In this document: positions 1 through 13,555 of the stretch, in pieces
How the letters are laid out: each line of letters opens with the position of its first letter
Position numbering within the stretch: the stretch's first letter is position 1
Source: Tenebrio molitor
Lineage: Eukaryota > Arthropoda > Insecta > Coleoptera > Tenebrionidae
DNA: 64,000 nucleotides
Direction: 5' to 3'
NCBI RefSeq assembly: GCF_963966145.1
Contig: NC_091051.1
Span: 6,014,001 to 6,078,000, forward strand
Program-made: the position numbers and the translations under genes
The notes under the pieces: generated by a model
What the model was told of the DNA's origin: nothing
Databases searched by the model: none
What the model saw: the letters and a program-made list of their open reading frames with translations, nothing else

Positions 1-3000
1 AGGTGCGGACCTGGAATTCGGGTGCGTGGGAACGCTCTTCATAATCAATTTCCATCTAGGATATCCCGGATCGCGGTTTTTCCGCTTTTGCCAAACGAAC
101 TGATTGATCATTTATTTTATGGTTGATTTCGAAACGGCAACAGAGGAAGACGGCGATGATATAAGACGGTAAGAGCGCAGTTAAACAGGTGAGCGGATAT
201 GGGGACTTTTAAGAGGAAATTATCGAGATCTTTTTACGTTTCACATCCTGTCCGGCAAATTGCGGCCGTTTTAATCAGCTCGTTTCGTGGCGATTTTGCA
301 ATTTAACGGGGAAAAATTCCGGACGGTCTTTCGTGGCGTCGCTTTGTGATGATGATGGTTCGACCGGAGTCCGGATTCCAGCGAATTTTCGCCGATCTCG
401 ACACGAATAATTGACGAATGTGCGTTCGCTATTTCGCGCTGAAAAATTAATGACCCACTTTGCAAATAACTCATTATGTATGTAACAACCGGAAATGGAA
501 ATTTATTGATTTATACGAGTTGCGTAATTGGGTTTTATTAGTGCTGAACAGTTTTATTTTTGACATAATTTATGCTATTATGGTGCTAGCCGAAACTAGG
601 TGAACAAAACTTTGTCTAGCCGCAAGCCCATTTTGCTCATCACCTAATAAACAATTTAACCATTATGTAAGAATTCTTCTTCTTCCTCTTTGATCCTGCT
701 CGAATAAACCGATTCTTTGCGTTGATTCCGATTGACAAATAAAAATTCACAAAAACAGTAATTTTTTTAACCTCCAAGCTATTTCCGGTATTAATGAAGA
801 GTCAGAAAGGGCAAGATAAAAGTCTGAATTGCGACTGTGTTTGGTATTCGATAATTTAATCAATATGTCAATGTGTATAATACGATTTTGATTAACAAAT
901 CAAAAAACAGTTCTGGTTCAATGATCTTATATTTGTGTATTAATTTTCACATGAATATTGTGATAACACACATTAATTAACATTTATTCTGAACCACCAA
1001 ATCACGCCACGTTTCATAACAACACAATTTTTATTTTACTTAATGAATATTTCGGAAACACCATTTTAATTTGTTACCAGAAGTCTTCGATTTAAGCATT
1101 AGTTAATCTTCAGATACTAAAATCAAGTAAAATTAACATTTAAAAATTTATCCTGGGAGTGTGAGCACGCTCAAAAAGAAAAGTACACATCACATGGACG
1201 CCAGCCAGACTGGTTGCCACGTAAATCGTAGGACCGCCCATGTACTTTTCGATTTGAACGTACTCTACCTTGTAAATTGTGTATTAAAAGGAAAATATAT
1301 TATGTATTATGAATCATCCAGGAGCTGTGAGTGACGGTTTACCGCAATCGTCATCAATTTGGTAAGAGGAAGTCGTCAAATTTTATGAAATATAAGCAAA
1401 ATAAAAATATAACGCATCCTGTCTGATGGAGTGACTGATGACTGATTTGCTTCGTAATATTTTGTCCAAAGATTCAATACAATTTTTCAATTAAGAATGT
1501 TCTATGAAACACTTTATCAGAAAATTGAAATATTGATTATTCAGTTGTGAATTTATGATTGTTCTGCTGATCGTTCCTGATGTGTGCTACCACCACACAA
1601 AAGAAATAGTTTTGTGATTGCTTCTTTTGTATTAATTTACATTTTTGAAAAATATTTCTTTGTGTTGAGTAGATTCGTCGAAATGTTAAAAATGTTTGTT
1701 TTCAGTTGAGAATGTGAAATGGCAACTCAAAACTGGCAAAGTGTGTCTCAAGTTGTTTTAGCAATAAGCGATTGAATTAAGTCTCCAGAAAGATCTGTTT
1801 TATTTAAATTTTTGTTTAAAATAATCGAGAACTTGAATAATCGATTAGAATTGAAAGTATAATCAAGTTTCTCCAATTTTAAATGAAATTCAATTTTATT
1901 ATTTCGACAATAAGATCAGTCTGAGTCGCCCATAAAGTAGGTTTCCAGTAATTAAAAACGCAGAGGTTGTAATTGCAAAGAGATAAAAACTCTGTAAGAG
2001 ATGCAGAGTAAGTGGTGAAATGATTAATCTTATCGATTGTGTTGCAAATTTAAAAATAGAATTTGGAGTCCAAGTTGACGTTTTTGTTGTTGGATTTGAT
2101 TTGTCAAGATGCGATTTTGACAGTTCTTCGGAAATGATCGTTAGTGGTTATGTGTAGGGGAGAGGTCTCGGCGAGCCGACCTGTACCGTCGTCTCCGCCT
2201 TGGCCGAATTAAAAAAACGCCAGTTTTAATCGTGGCAACATCGCTCGTCGCCTCGGAATGTGGCCTGGTGCAGAGGAGGAAGGAAGGAAGAAGTGGGAGG
2301 GAGAGGAGTCGCTGGATGCTGGATCAGTCGCTGACCTTGCAAGGAGAAGAACCAACCGGCTCTCCGGATCACACCACGCACCAACAACCGGATATGGCTA
2401 GCAGAAAACAACCGAAGCGACATCGCCGAAACCGGAGGGCCCCAAAGGTCGCATTCTTTTACGCTCGACGAGGCGGCCAGGTACGGAGGCGGCTTCGGAC
2501 GCATCGGCCGTCGATGATGAACGACCTAAAAAATAATGCGACGGATGCACGCTCGATTGCATCGCGTTCTTTGAAGTGTTCGGTAATTGTGACGGCTCGA
2601 ATCGCCGATTTTCCATCGGAGCGTTTTTTCCCTCGGCGACGGTGTTTTCGTCAAACTGGAGTGGATATTTCCGCTCGTTTGTCGTCACGACTCTTGAAAG
2701 CCATCCACGGCCTCGTCGGATACTTGTTTATACAAGTAAGGCGGGAGTTACAAAAAAACAACTAATGGCAGACACGTTAGGTCAACTTGAAAAATAACCT
2801 GGAACACATGTGGCGCATTTGTGGGGAGGACTCGTCTCGGGCTGATGACGGGACCGACGTGGGGAGACACCCGTGCATGAGAACCCACGGACGGTACCGG
2901 CTGTGGCGGTCGCGTTGGTGCGCCCAGACGGCTTCGCCGAGGGGCACCGGATCAGGATTCATCAAGAATGCTCTCCGATTGTTCGAAAAGCGGATTCACT

Positions 3001-3678
3001 CCTTGCTAAAATGTCAAATCATACAAGTGGGCTGCTTTCAACTTTCTGCAATGTAACGATGTTTTTCAAAGGATTCACAATTTCTGCGTAATCTAGAATG
3101 TGACTCGTGGGTTGCATGACGTGCGACAATTAATTGCACCAAGTCTAAGTGATCGCTTATTATGAATTTTTAAAGAAAACCTTACACACATAAATTAATT
3201 ATTGCTTTTTTCTGCACTTTATTAATATTTCGAGGGTCAAGAAAGTATTAAAAAAACACTTTGACTTCATTTTGGTACTTATTGTGCATTTGGAGCTGAT
3301 TGTCAAATTCAAGGTCGGCCAAAATTGAGTGACGTTTGTCCAACGCCTGATTAGACTTTTCCTGAGAGTGTACTCAATACTCGTAATCTAATAACAAAAA
3401 GACATTTTTGTTTGACACAAATGACAATTTGTGTCAAAATGACAGTTAAATTGAAACAGAGATTACCATACCTTTAATAATAATTTGTTTGCTCATAGAA
3501 GTGCTTTACAGAATCAATTCAAAAAGTTATTAATAATTAGATATGGAAGAGGTTTTAGAGATATGAAAAATGATAGGACATTCATTCAGGATCAGATAAT
3601 TCGTCGCAAATGATGTGAGGACTCGCCAGCATTTGAGATTTTCATTTGTTTGCCACCACAGAGAAAAAATAAAGTATC
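1..3678. other. Intergenic, no gene recognised
   Basis: Unique-looking DNA. Positions 1-420 and 2150-3000 are GC-rich with many CpGs; the rest is AT-rich. Open frames in the 2.2-2.8 kb block overlap on both strands, lack splice context and match nothing I know, so I do not call them. A weak inverted pair (AAAGAAAAGTACA near 1177 and TGTACTTTTC near 1239) may be an old MITE end. Confidence 0.5.
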
Positions 3679-3679
3679 G

Positions 3680-3871
3680 GGTGTTCATTTCTCCTCAAAG
3701 TTGGCGTTGAAGAATCGATTGTGAACGCACCAGATTACAGATCAGGGATCACCTGTTTAAATCTAACCTCACTTTTTGCGTTGTTTGTGTTTTTACTCTG
3801 CAATCTGACGAGTGGTGCGTTCACAATCGACTCTTCAACGTTAACTTTGAGGAGAAATTTAAATGAACACC
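3680..3871. mobile_element. MITE family A, copy 1
   Basis: About 190 bp. The left end starts GGTGTTCATTT, followed by AAAGTTGGCGTTGAAGA, CGATTGTGAACGCACCA; the right end is its inverted copy and closes AAATGAACACC. The core contains CTAACCTCACTTTTTGCG, which recurs in copies at 6.1 and 7.9 kb. No coding capacity, so it is non-autonomous and would need a transposase in trans. Confidence 0.8.
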
Positions 3872-6094
3872 AGATTCCTATTGGGATGACGAGTAATATT
3901 ATCACTACTGCCAACCAAAGGCTATAATATGGTGGACGAGTTTTAGATCTTGAGATATTACAGCAGTCATTTAAAAAAATAGTTTCGGGAAAAATGTGTT
4001 TGAAGTTTTGAAGTTTTTTCGTACTTACTATTTTAACGAATTCAAATTTGCCAATTTAAGGAATTTTCCGAGAGGGTTTTAGAGACAAATTTTCGAAATC
4101 TTATTCTTTGAGGAAGTAGTATTGCAAGAAATGATTTTTCAAAAAATTGTTAGACGAAGAAATTTGGGCAGATGTGTTGAATAAATTGACTTGAAGATTT
4201 TATTGAAAGACCTTTGTACCCACTTCAACAATGTTTGACGTTACGCACGACATAATCTTGGAGAATCTGCGAATTGGGATAAAGAATCTAAAAGATACTG
4301 TGAAAGTTATGTATTATCATGTCTTTTATATCCTGCATCATAATTTCTGCTCTCCCAAAAACGTCAACGCTGACCAGGAATGATTGACAGTGACATCTAC
4401 TTAGATAGATTTGTAGCAGTTTTCATGAAGATTCTTTAAACTTTTTGAGTCACATTGTTTAAACTTGGACCCATTACCCATTTCAGAAACGAGAAAAAAG
4501 TCAAAGATATGAATGAAAACATTATAGTTTTCCTGATCTAAAGAAGTTTCGTGTTTAGAAATTTATTTCTTGGAACAATTTTGACCGATTAATTAGAACA
4601 AAATTGTAACATAACCCTACTATTCATTACTCAGTTTTGTGAAGAAATTGGGAAGAAACGTTGCGGTAAAGATGTTTCTGTGTAAGAATAATCAGTAATA
4701 AGCGTTGTCTTGGTGTGAAACATCTCACTTATAGATTCCAAAAATTGCAATTTTCAGGCACTTTTGGAAGGAATTTTGTCGTTCACTACTGTAACACCAG
4801 TACTTCTTCTCCACATATCCACTTTTATCATCTCCTGATTTTGAAGATTGCTCCCTTCTGCTATTTCTTAAAAGTTTCTTCGCATCACTGGATCCATCGC
4901 GCTTTGAGTAACTGCTGGACCACTCAACGGCAACAATTTTTCCTGACGCCCAACTGACGGTGCAATTTGTTGTTACCAGCAGTCATTCCTGCGTCCAAGG
5001 TACTTCTTGTTATTGTGTTGCTGACTCATTCATCATCTTCTAACAGCGCCTATATTTCATTGTCCACATTTGAAACTTTTAAAATCATAATAAATCATAG
5101 TTTTAACATCAGTTACTGCAACTGTTAACGTATTTGGCTTTGGAAGCTTTTGACGTGATGTTGTAGTCGGGGACTAAGACTTAAACGCCGAAAGACTGTC
5201 ACAATTCTGCTTTTAAAATGTAATGGGTTGTCAAATAAATCATGAAAATTGGAGGAATGTGCAGCCGCCCCCTCGCCGGGCCCGGATGCACGCCCATGCC
5301 CCCGGTGACATCACCCTGCCGAAGTTGCGGTCATTTCCGCGCACTGCCCGTGTCCCAACAATTGTGAAACGCGCCAACTCCAGCACACCTCTTACTTCTG
5401 TCGCAAAACATGAATAATATTTTTTATCGTCGACGTGACATATTACGTCATGGCTGGAACACGTCTTCGATCCCACCTCGCCCTTCTTCCTCTTGTTCAT
5501 CGACATGTCTTAAATAACGATTTAACGCGAACCGACGCCACTCTTATTACGGTCGCGTTCTTCACTAACCTCCTTGATCTCTCCAATTGGCTTTATTAAG
5601 CTCATTGCTGGTAATGGTGTAATTCGGCATTTGCAAGGTGCCGAGCTCGGTTAACATTACATAATTAAACGCTGGTGTACAAATAAAATAATTGCCGTGT
5701 CCCACTGACCGCAACCGATTCGGTTTTTTCGCCACACCAACAACACGAAAATCCGATGAACTCTCGCCTTTACGTGATTATTGCAACGTTTTATCTTTTA
5801 ATTAGACGATTTATATTTCCATTTTGTCACATTCCGACGTTCGGTCCGAATCCGCGTAGGAACTGGTTTTAATAATAGAATTCAGATAAAGGCGACAAAC
5901 AAGATAAGGTTTTAATGCTCGGTCCATCGCGGCTCGGTGATTAGACCTAGACGAAAAACTTCGACAGATTGATACGAACGCAGTGGCGGAACCGGTGTCC
6001 ATCTTGAAGAAGTGCCGGACAAATATTTTTCTCCAGCTCTGAGAAGTAAGAATATAACAAACACAACTCTAGAAAATAACACTGGTACAGTAAC
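3872..6094. other. Intergenic, no gene recognised
   Basis: AT-rich to about 5150, then a GC-richer CpG block to about 6010. I see no splice-consistent coding exon, RNA gene or repeat boundary. Confidence 0.45.
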
Positions 6095-6405
6095 GGGTGT
6101 TTTTTTAAATTTGGCGTCGAAGTTGGCGTTGAAGAGTCGATTATTTATTATTAATGCACCACCGGATTACAACTCTGATCAACTGTTTAAATGTAACCTC
6201 ACTTTTTGCGTGTTTTTAATATGCAATTTGAAAAATCAGTCTTTTTTAAGACGAGTGGTTGATCGGCTCTATAAATCTAACCTCACTTCTTGCATTGTTT
6301 GTGTTTTTAATCTGCAATTTGAAAAATCAGTGTTTTGAAAACGAGTGGTTCATTCACAATCAACTCTTCAACGCCAACTTCGACACCAACTTTTAAAAAA
6401 CACCC
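6095..6405. mobile_element. MITE family A, copy 2 (internal duplication)
   Basis: 311 bp flanked by GGGTGTTTTTTTAAA and its inverted TTTTAAAAAACACCC, with inner ends GGCGTCGAAGTTGGCGTTGA / inverted. The core is duplicated in tandem: the block beginning TAACCTCACTT (about 6192) recurs at about 6278, each copy ending in an ACGAGTGGTT motif, which makes this copy longer than the 165-190 bp of its relatives. Confidence 0.8.
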
Positions 6406-6544
6406 TTTACACGTGTCTGAAAAAAATTCGCAATGGTGGAAAACATTTTTCTAACCTCAAAATTCATAAGACGCAAATTTTGCTCATTAAAACTAATTTT
6501 GACGAAAACCTTTTTTATCGTGTATTATTTATCGAATACCTATA

Positions 6545-7885
6545 ATTAGGCACGGCTAACATTACATTACATTAACAAATAATTATGCTGTTTAAATACG
6601 TAAATATGTACAACCATTTTATTTGCTGTTAACATGTCCCTCATAATTTTTCCTGGACTTGACGTCAGAAGATTTATCTATTGTTACAACAAAATCTAAT
6701 TATAAATAAAAATAAAATTCAACACTTTTTGGGGTGTTTGTTCAATTTTTAGTTCTTTATACATTGCGCAAAATTACACCCATTCATTTACATTTTGCAT
6801 TTCATCAGTTTCTGTCATCAAAGTAGAACTCTTTAAGACCTTCTAGGTCACATTCAGTATCATTGTACAGTTCAGAAAAAAATAAATATGTTATTGATGC
6901 ACAGATAATAATCATTTCATTAAATTTGACTGAGTTCTGTGTCACAAGTCGTAATAGTTATTTACATTACGTATGCGGTAGGTTACATTTTACAGTGCCA
7001 GGTTTTTAGTTTGAAGCACCACCGCAAAGCGGGAATGTTTTAACAAACACCGAGCTATATAAAATGCCTAGCGGATTAGTAATGTATTAAGCATTTTGGC
7101 CGACGACCCATTACTCTTTAAATTTGAAATTTGTTGTAAGCAATAATTTTGCAAAACCTGTCAACAGACTGACATTTGATAAATGAAATGGCTTAAAATT
7201 TTCATGTCATTTTACACACTCCGTGCAGTAAAGTGACAGATAGTGTATAATAATCAAGATACCGTAGCTATTCAAAATGTGTAAACTTGTCAATTAGAGT
7301 TGACGAGGCCAAACATGTATTTACGCCAAAATTTTCCTCTTCATTTGAGACTCTTTCTTTTACGATTTCCTAGATGATTCAGTCTGGTAGATTTGATCGC
7401 AACAAATCTGTTTAGCTTTTCCATAAAGTTTGACAAACTTTCATACAGAGTACAAGCAATGTTCAAATTACTTTCTGCTATCACAGTGGAAAATTCAAAA
7501 GCATTCGTTTTTTCTTTGACACTTGTTGCTTCAACTTGGATTATTTTTGTCCGAATTTGGTCTTCTGATAATGTTCACATAAAACATTTTATTTCGTAGG
7601 AATCACTGCACGCAGATTGAATGGCATAAGCCCTCCAAGATCATCTAGAGGCATTAAGTTTCTTGACTATTAAAATGTTTAGTTTTCTCTTCAAAGTTTC
7701 TTCCCAGTATTGTCTGGCGATGTGTTGATACAGAGAAGAAACTACACACAGTGATTCGTATCAAAGGATATTGCAATCGTATTTTACACTTTAATTGTGC
7801 AAGCGAATGCATAAGTGAATACAAAAGAAGCCAACTGATAATTTAAATGAGCACGGTACTCAGAGTGAAAATTCTGCCAGTTAAA
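6545..7885 (-). mobile_element. Degenerate hAT-like element, copy 1
   Basis: Patchily similar to 24240-25510 over its whole length in the same orientation. Shared tracts include TTTGCTGTTAACATG, GCGCAAAATTACACCCATTC, TCATCAAAGTAGAACTCTTT, GATTCAGTCTGGTAGATTTG and CATACAGAGTACAAGCAATG. The minus-strand reading frame that survives in the 24 kb copy is broken here by deletions and stops. It lacks the snap-back MITE found inside the other copy. Confidence 0.6.
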
Positions 7886-7896
7886 AGATATTATAA

Positions 7897-8073
7897 CAAA
7901 GTAGGCGTTGAGGAGTCGATTGTGAACGCACCACGGATTACAGATCACGGATCAGCTATTTAAATCTAACCTCACTTTTTGCGTTGTTTGTGTTTTTACT
8001 CTGCAGACGGACGATGGTGCGTTCACAATCAACTCTTCAACGCCTACTTTGAGAATAAATTTAAACGAACACC
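7897..8073. mobile_element. MITE family A, copy 3
   Basis: Inverted ends CAAAGTAGGCGTTGAGGAGT and the matching AACGCCTACTTTG, then an AAATTTAAACGAACACC right terminus. The core shows the family CTAACCTCACTTTTTGCG. The outermost bases of the left terminus are missing. Confidence 0.7.
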
Positions 8074-8173
8074 GATATAATAACCCTGTAGCATACAAAC
8101 ACACACAACACGTTTGATGTGATTACAACCACTGACAGGCGGTGGTGTCACATTTCCTAATGTCGTAGATTTG

Positions 8174-8337
8174 GGGTGTTTTTTAAAATTTGGCGTCGAA
8201 GTAGGCGTTGGAGAGTCGATTGAAATCGCACCACTCGTGTAAAGCGTAAGATTTAAACAGCTGATCCGTGATCCGTAACCTGTATAGTGCGTTCACAATC
8301 GACGCCTACTTCGACGCCAAATTAAAAAAAAACACCC
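8174..8337. mobile_element. MITE family A, copy 4
   Basis: 164 bp bounded by GGGTGTTTTTTAAAATTTGG and inverted CCAAATTAAAAAAAAACACC, with inner ends GCGTCGAAGTAGGCGTTG. The core is inverted relative to the other copies (a GATTTAAACAGCTGATCCG tract). Confidence 0.8.
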
Positions 8338-10837
8338 GTTATTATGTTACATCACAGAATGTATATTGAAGAAATTAATCGCCACATTTTTCTTTAAAGT
8401 TAATAAAATATTTTAGAAAACATTTCAAGTTAAGCTTGTACGCAAGTGGCTGGCACTCTCCCCTCGACTTCACTTACGATTACTCACAATTCCGCGAGTA
8501 ATTACACTTAAGTCGACATAATTCCGCACAATTCTCTGGAATTCTCTGTCGCAACAATCCGGAATTCCTCGGACACGACTTAACTTTGTATTAGTAGGAA
8601 TCCCTGTGGGAGCACTCCACCGGAGCCTCTCCCCTTCCGGAATTACGCCTAATTACCGTTAAGTACTCGTTAATCGAGCCGCTCTGCAATTTTTCCCATT
8701 CCGTCCGCACACTCGCCTATAAAATTTAATTGGCCACTAATAACCAGATGGAGTGCATGTGATGCCGGTCATTGTTTAAACGTTGCGCAATCTGCGGTTT
8801 CTCTGCCCACAAGCATCGCCTTTTTACTCGTTTTTAATGGCGTTTTTCGGCGAGGAAGGGCGTACTATGTGGGCCGAGGTTGTAGACCTCGACTGTGATG
8901 GACACGTCGTCCTGGTCGAGGAGTATTGTTTGTCACCGGACTACCGCGGCCTCCTTATCCGACTTCTTCATCTCCGCTGCGTGGTGCGTGATTAATGTCG
9001 AACGTTGTCCACATTTTCGGGGGCGGCGGGGCCGGGGCCGAGGCAGGAAATCGAGCTGATTTGATCTTGTGGTGCGAGCGTGAAGAAGGGAAACGCGGCA
9101 GGCCTTGACCTGAGGGTCCGAGTCCTTGAATTCGACGGAAAGACGAGCCGACGATGGAGATCTCCCCAGGAGTGGGCGTCGGAGTATTGAGGTTTGGCAG
9201 GAAACGACTTCAACTTCTTAGGTGGAAATGTCCGTGGACAATAAACGCGGAAACAAAGAGGCTGAAAGAGAGCGTAAATTGCGTAATCTGTCGGATTAGC
9301 GAGCATTTGTTTGCTGGTGGCATTATCACCTCTCGACGCCGTCTCCAGCCGCCTTTGTCTTGTCAGCAATTGACCGTGTCGCCTCCGCTGGACGCGGCGT
9401 GAACTTCCTCTCGACTCGTCTCCGAGAGGTTTTTTGTTGGTTCTTTTGTCCGAGAGCTAATGTGTTATTGTTCGATGGAGTGCATGCATGAGTGGTTCGG
9501 AAAAGAAACCTGTTTGTGTTCCATCGGAACCGAATTAGAGCCGGTATTTTTGTGATTACCTGGGCCCGACGGCCATTTAAAAGGTCCTTCATCCCTCGAG
9601 TCCGGCGCAAATCTCCGGTGAGTTACGACGCGGTCTTCTTAAATCTTGCCAGCCGCCTACTGCGTCAACTTCCTACTGGATTCAATGACCCCCTGAAGGC
9701 GGATCGGTGAGATATGAAACACATTACCCATAATGAAAAGTACTGTTAGGCCAACGAGTGGTCAAACAGCGTCGCCTCGACTAATTAAAATCGGAATTCG
9801 CAAACATTTACACGGGTACGACGCGTTCTTATCCGGAGGACAATGGCGGTTCCGATCCCGGAACTCACGATCGGAGATCGCCGATTCCGTCGAACGCGGA
9901 GGTCAGCGGTGCTGCTTTCTGCCGGAGCGAAAAATCGGCTTTGGTGTTTTTTTTCTTTCCGGGTGATAACGTGAACTAGGCACTGGATGATGCGAGAAGC
10001 GTCTCGGATGTCAGTTAACGGAAAATCGAGCCCGGAGCGGCCGAGATCGCTTCCTGTTGGCTCCCAGCGAGCCGCTGTGGCCCGTTAGTGGTGACCATCT
10101 TCGGAGCTGTCTTCGCAAAATGTGGTCGTAACGGGAAGGCGATCGTGACCCAAAAGCGGGCGAGCGGAAGTGCTTGACTGACCCTACGGGGGCTTGCCCG
10201 ATCGCCAGAAGAGTTCTAGATCCGCGACGGTTACAGTCGCACTCTGTGGGGTCTTATTTTCTCACTCACGGACCAAGTCATCCGACAATCTTCAATAATT
10301 AAAAATAAAAACTGCTTTTCTCTGTTTCTTTTCCAATTGTCACCAAAAATTGAATTTTTTCTCTTCATCTATTGCAACAATTTGCATTTCTTTTAATTAT
10401 TGTTCCTCAAAAAAAATCTGTATTTTTTCGAAAATTTAAGAAATAAATAAATGATGTAGAAAAATCTTCTTTTTTTCCTTTTACTCAACAAATTGGTCAA
10501 TTGTCAATATGTATTCGTTATTCCATGAATAAATGACCAAGAAGGTTCTTTTACGTCGAAAGAAAAAAAAATCTCGTTCTAATGTGACTCTCTAGTATCT
10601 ATTCCCAACCATCAGTAGCGACTTAGTTGTTTAATTATGCAAATATCACTTAATACGATGAAAGCGTGGGCCGTAAAACAGAACCTTGTGGTACGCTAAA
10701 TCTTATTTGACCAAAATCAGATCTGGCATTGTTAATTACAACAGTTTTACTGTCGCCAGACTGAGATAAAAGAAAAAATAGGGTGGAAGTGATAATAAAA
10801 ATTTTCATCTGTTCATTTGACATATTGTGCGCTTTTA
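8338..10837. other. GC-rich intergenic block, no gene recognised
   Basis: About 8440-10260 is the longest CpG-rich unique block in the left third. Overlapping open frames on both strands at 8.8-9.9 kb have random-looking composition and no ATG or splice support. I read it as non-coding, possibly regulatory. 10260-10837 is AT-rich and featureless. Confidence 0.4.
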
Positions 10838-10905
10838 CACGAGTGGTGTGTTCTCAATCGACTCTCCAACGCCAACTTTGAGGATAAATTTAAATGAACG
10901 CACGA
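10838..10905. mobile_element. MITE family A, right-end fragment
   Basis: Only the right terminus survives: ACGAGTGGTGTGTTC, CAATCGACTCTCCAACGCC, AACTTTGAGGATAAATTTAA and ATGAACG. The left end is absent, so this is a truncated copy. Confidence 0.6.
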
Positions 10906-13415
10906 TACCTGTACAGACATATCTTAATTTTTGTATTTTTCCAACACTTTTGAAATAAAAAATAACAGGGCGATTGTATTTTTTTTCCCTCTCCAATTAG
11001 TAATTATAGACACAATATTTAATTTACTGGACAAATTTATTACTGACATGTAGAGTAAAAATAACAAGAAGATATCTTTTCTTTTGGTACGAAAAAAATA
11101 TTTTTTCTCATTTTAATGGAACCCCCTGGTACAATTTCATAGCAAATGGTTACTGTGGGATTCAATGTCGACGGTCGTCATATTAACAAGACCAAGAAGA
11201 TTTCTTTTTCTTTATAAAAAAAATAGATATTTTGATTAGATCTTAGCATCTGTTGATAATAATCACCAAGATAGTTACTGCCTTGCTAATTGATCGGTCA
11301 AGATTTTTTAAATTGTGAAGATTTCATTTGATATATCAAAAGTATAGGTCCTAAAACGGATCCTTGCAGCACACTTTATGTTACTCGACCAAAAAACTGA
11401 ATCATCAAATTCTAACAACTTAACTGTGACGAGAGAAATATTTAAGTGAAAAAACAGACTGGAAATTATTATTATTATTATTTTCAAAATTAAAATTCAA
11501 GATTCCAACAAGGCTAACTGTGATAAAAAATAATTGAATCCAAATCGAACCAAATTGGGCTCAATTTTGTTGAGTGAAATAGGTGATAGTTTCGATGATA
11601 ATTCCCTCAAGGGTCTCGACTCGACCCTCTTCTGTATATTATTATACCCCTATAAATCCAGCTCGGCACTTTTTCCGCAGCTGTGCTTTATATTGACCCA
11701 GATCATTAATAATTGTGCGCCGCCATCGCATCCAACAAAGAACGCGCCTGTTCTTTGGCAGAAATCTGATTACCTTCGGTCGCAAGCACTTCAGACAGGA
11801 AGTGGCTGTAGAGCGAGTGAACTCGAGCACATCGGAAGCACTTCCTGAAGCCATCAGATCGAAACGGATGTCTAATATTGTCGCGATTTCACATATTTTT
11901 TTCGTGTCCGATCAATCACCCGCGAAGAAGAAATCAAGGGATATCCGCTCGGTCGCCGTCGCTGCCACTTTTTCAAAATTGGAATTCAAATTGGCAATTA
12001 GCGTTTCCGCTTCGGATCAGTCTAATTGGCGCGGACCAGATCGTCCTCCGAGAAAAAGGCCAACCGATCAAAAAACCGATCCAGGATGTCCAACTGGAGA
12101 AACAGGTTTTTGCCACCATCGCCGCTTAATTAGCGTGCCTCGTTGCGATTATGACGTTAACGTCCAGGTTTGTTTACTCGCGCAAGTCGCCCCCCGTTGG
12201 CGTTGCGCTAGGGTGCGTCACCTGTTTCGGCCGTCGGGCGCTCTTCGTCAGGCGGTTTCCACGATTCCGCGAACGTTCGGCACGTGTTCGGTATGCAGTC
12301 GGATCGCACCGCTCACCTGGACGGTGATGAGAACAGCTATGACCCGGAGTATGTGGCCTTGAAGATCAACGACTTCCGGAAAGTAGCCGCGCCTCTCGCG
12401 CCGCGATTTACGACGGCCAATCGAAGATCAAACGTGTTTGTGGCAACTCCGGGAAACCTTGACATTTCAGAGGGACGACGTCAAAAATGACAGTTTTTTC
12501 GAGCGCGGACGCACGAGAAATTTATTGGACGCCCGGTGCGAGACAGGAGTGCGTCAGTGATTGTTTTTGGCGGTTTTTTGCAAACTAACCAGTGGCGTGC
12601 CGACTTTTCTAAACCAAGTCTCAAGAACTTGACAGAAAACGGCGCCTTTGAGAAACTTGTGAATGTATTTTTTCTCTTAAAAATGTTCTTGTTTTTTTTT
12701 TGAAAATTTTGTTTACCAAACATGTAGATTTGTTTTTCCAGGAAAGCATTACGTAAGCTGTGTAGAATACACAACGGGAAACTTGTACTGGAAACTGGGT
12801 TTATTTGTTACCGCAGTAAACATCGCTGAATCCTTTCTAAATGTATTTTTTTTGTATTTGATATTTATTACAACTTCTGAATCTCTCCATTTATCTCACT
12901 GAGTTCCAAATTCTCTGAAATAATCAGCGAAATAATCTTATCAAATTTTAAAATAGTGGTCATCACAATTTCTGATTTCTGTTTTTCGAAGTATAGAGTC
13001 TATAAGATTTCTAAAAATAAGTAGAATATGATCAACAAAAAAAGAGATAAGAGGCGGCTATGAAAAACAAAATTTCTGAAAATGTGGCGTAACTTAGCAA
13101 ACTGCCATCTATCAATTGTGACATTTGTTTTCGTTTTTTTGGCAAATAACTGCAATAGGATTTTCAATTTACATTTTTAAAATGATTTAATTTTTTAATG
13201 ATTTGTTTCACCCTCAGAATTTATTCATGGGGCCAGTTAGGATAGTCACTTTGTTCTAATCGATTTAGGCATTTTGCAAAATGCAGTTTTGATAAAATGG
13301 AAACCCTCTGAATATGTGGAAATATTTAATCTACTACGTAGAACTCACGTGAAACAAAAAGCAAAAAGGAGTTTTTCATTTTTATTTATCGTGCGATCGA
13401 AAATAAAGCGAACTT
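10906..13415. other. Intergenic with one coding-like tract
   Basis: AT-rich with an (ATT)n run near 11467, then a GC-rich block at 11600-12630. On the + strand, 12296-12383 reads as an uninterrupted, codon-like stretch (…DGDENSYDPEYVALKIND…) just after a TATGCAG acceptor-like sequence. No partner exon or family is recognised. Confidence 0.3.
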
Positions 13416-13555
13416 AGAGCAGGCCATGATTAACAGAGAAAAGCTGACGGTTGTAGTCATTGAGAGTAGCAAATATTCTAACCCTATTGAGAGCTGTCAA
13501 GGTGTTGACGTTCCAACATGTTGCCAACTGTAGAATGTTAGTCATGGCCTGCTCT
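13416..13555. mobile_element. Short TIR element
   Basis: 140 bp with terminal inverted repeats AGAGCAGGCCATGATTAAC (left) and GTTAGTCATGGCCTGCTCT (right), differing by one base. No coding capacity. Confidence 0.65.

Noticed and set aside
2232..2765. 177-codon + strand frame
   Set aside because: Very Arg-rich, no start context other than a non-ATG codon, overlapped by antisense frames.
11715..12362. 215-codon + strand open frame
   Set aside because: Arg/Ser/Pro-rich composition typical of chance frames in GC-rich DNA; crosses varied sequence with no domain and no good start context.
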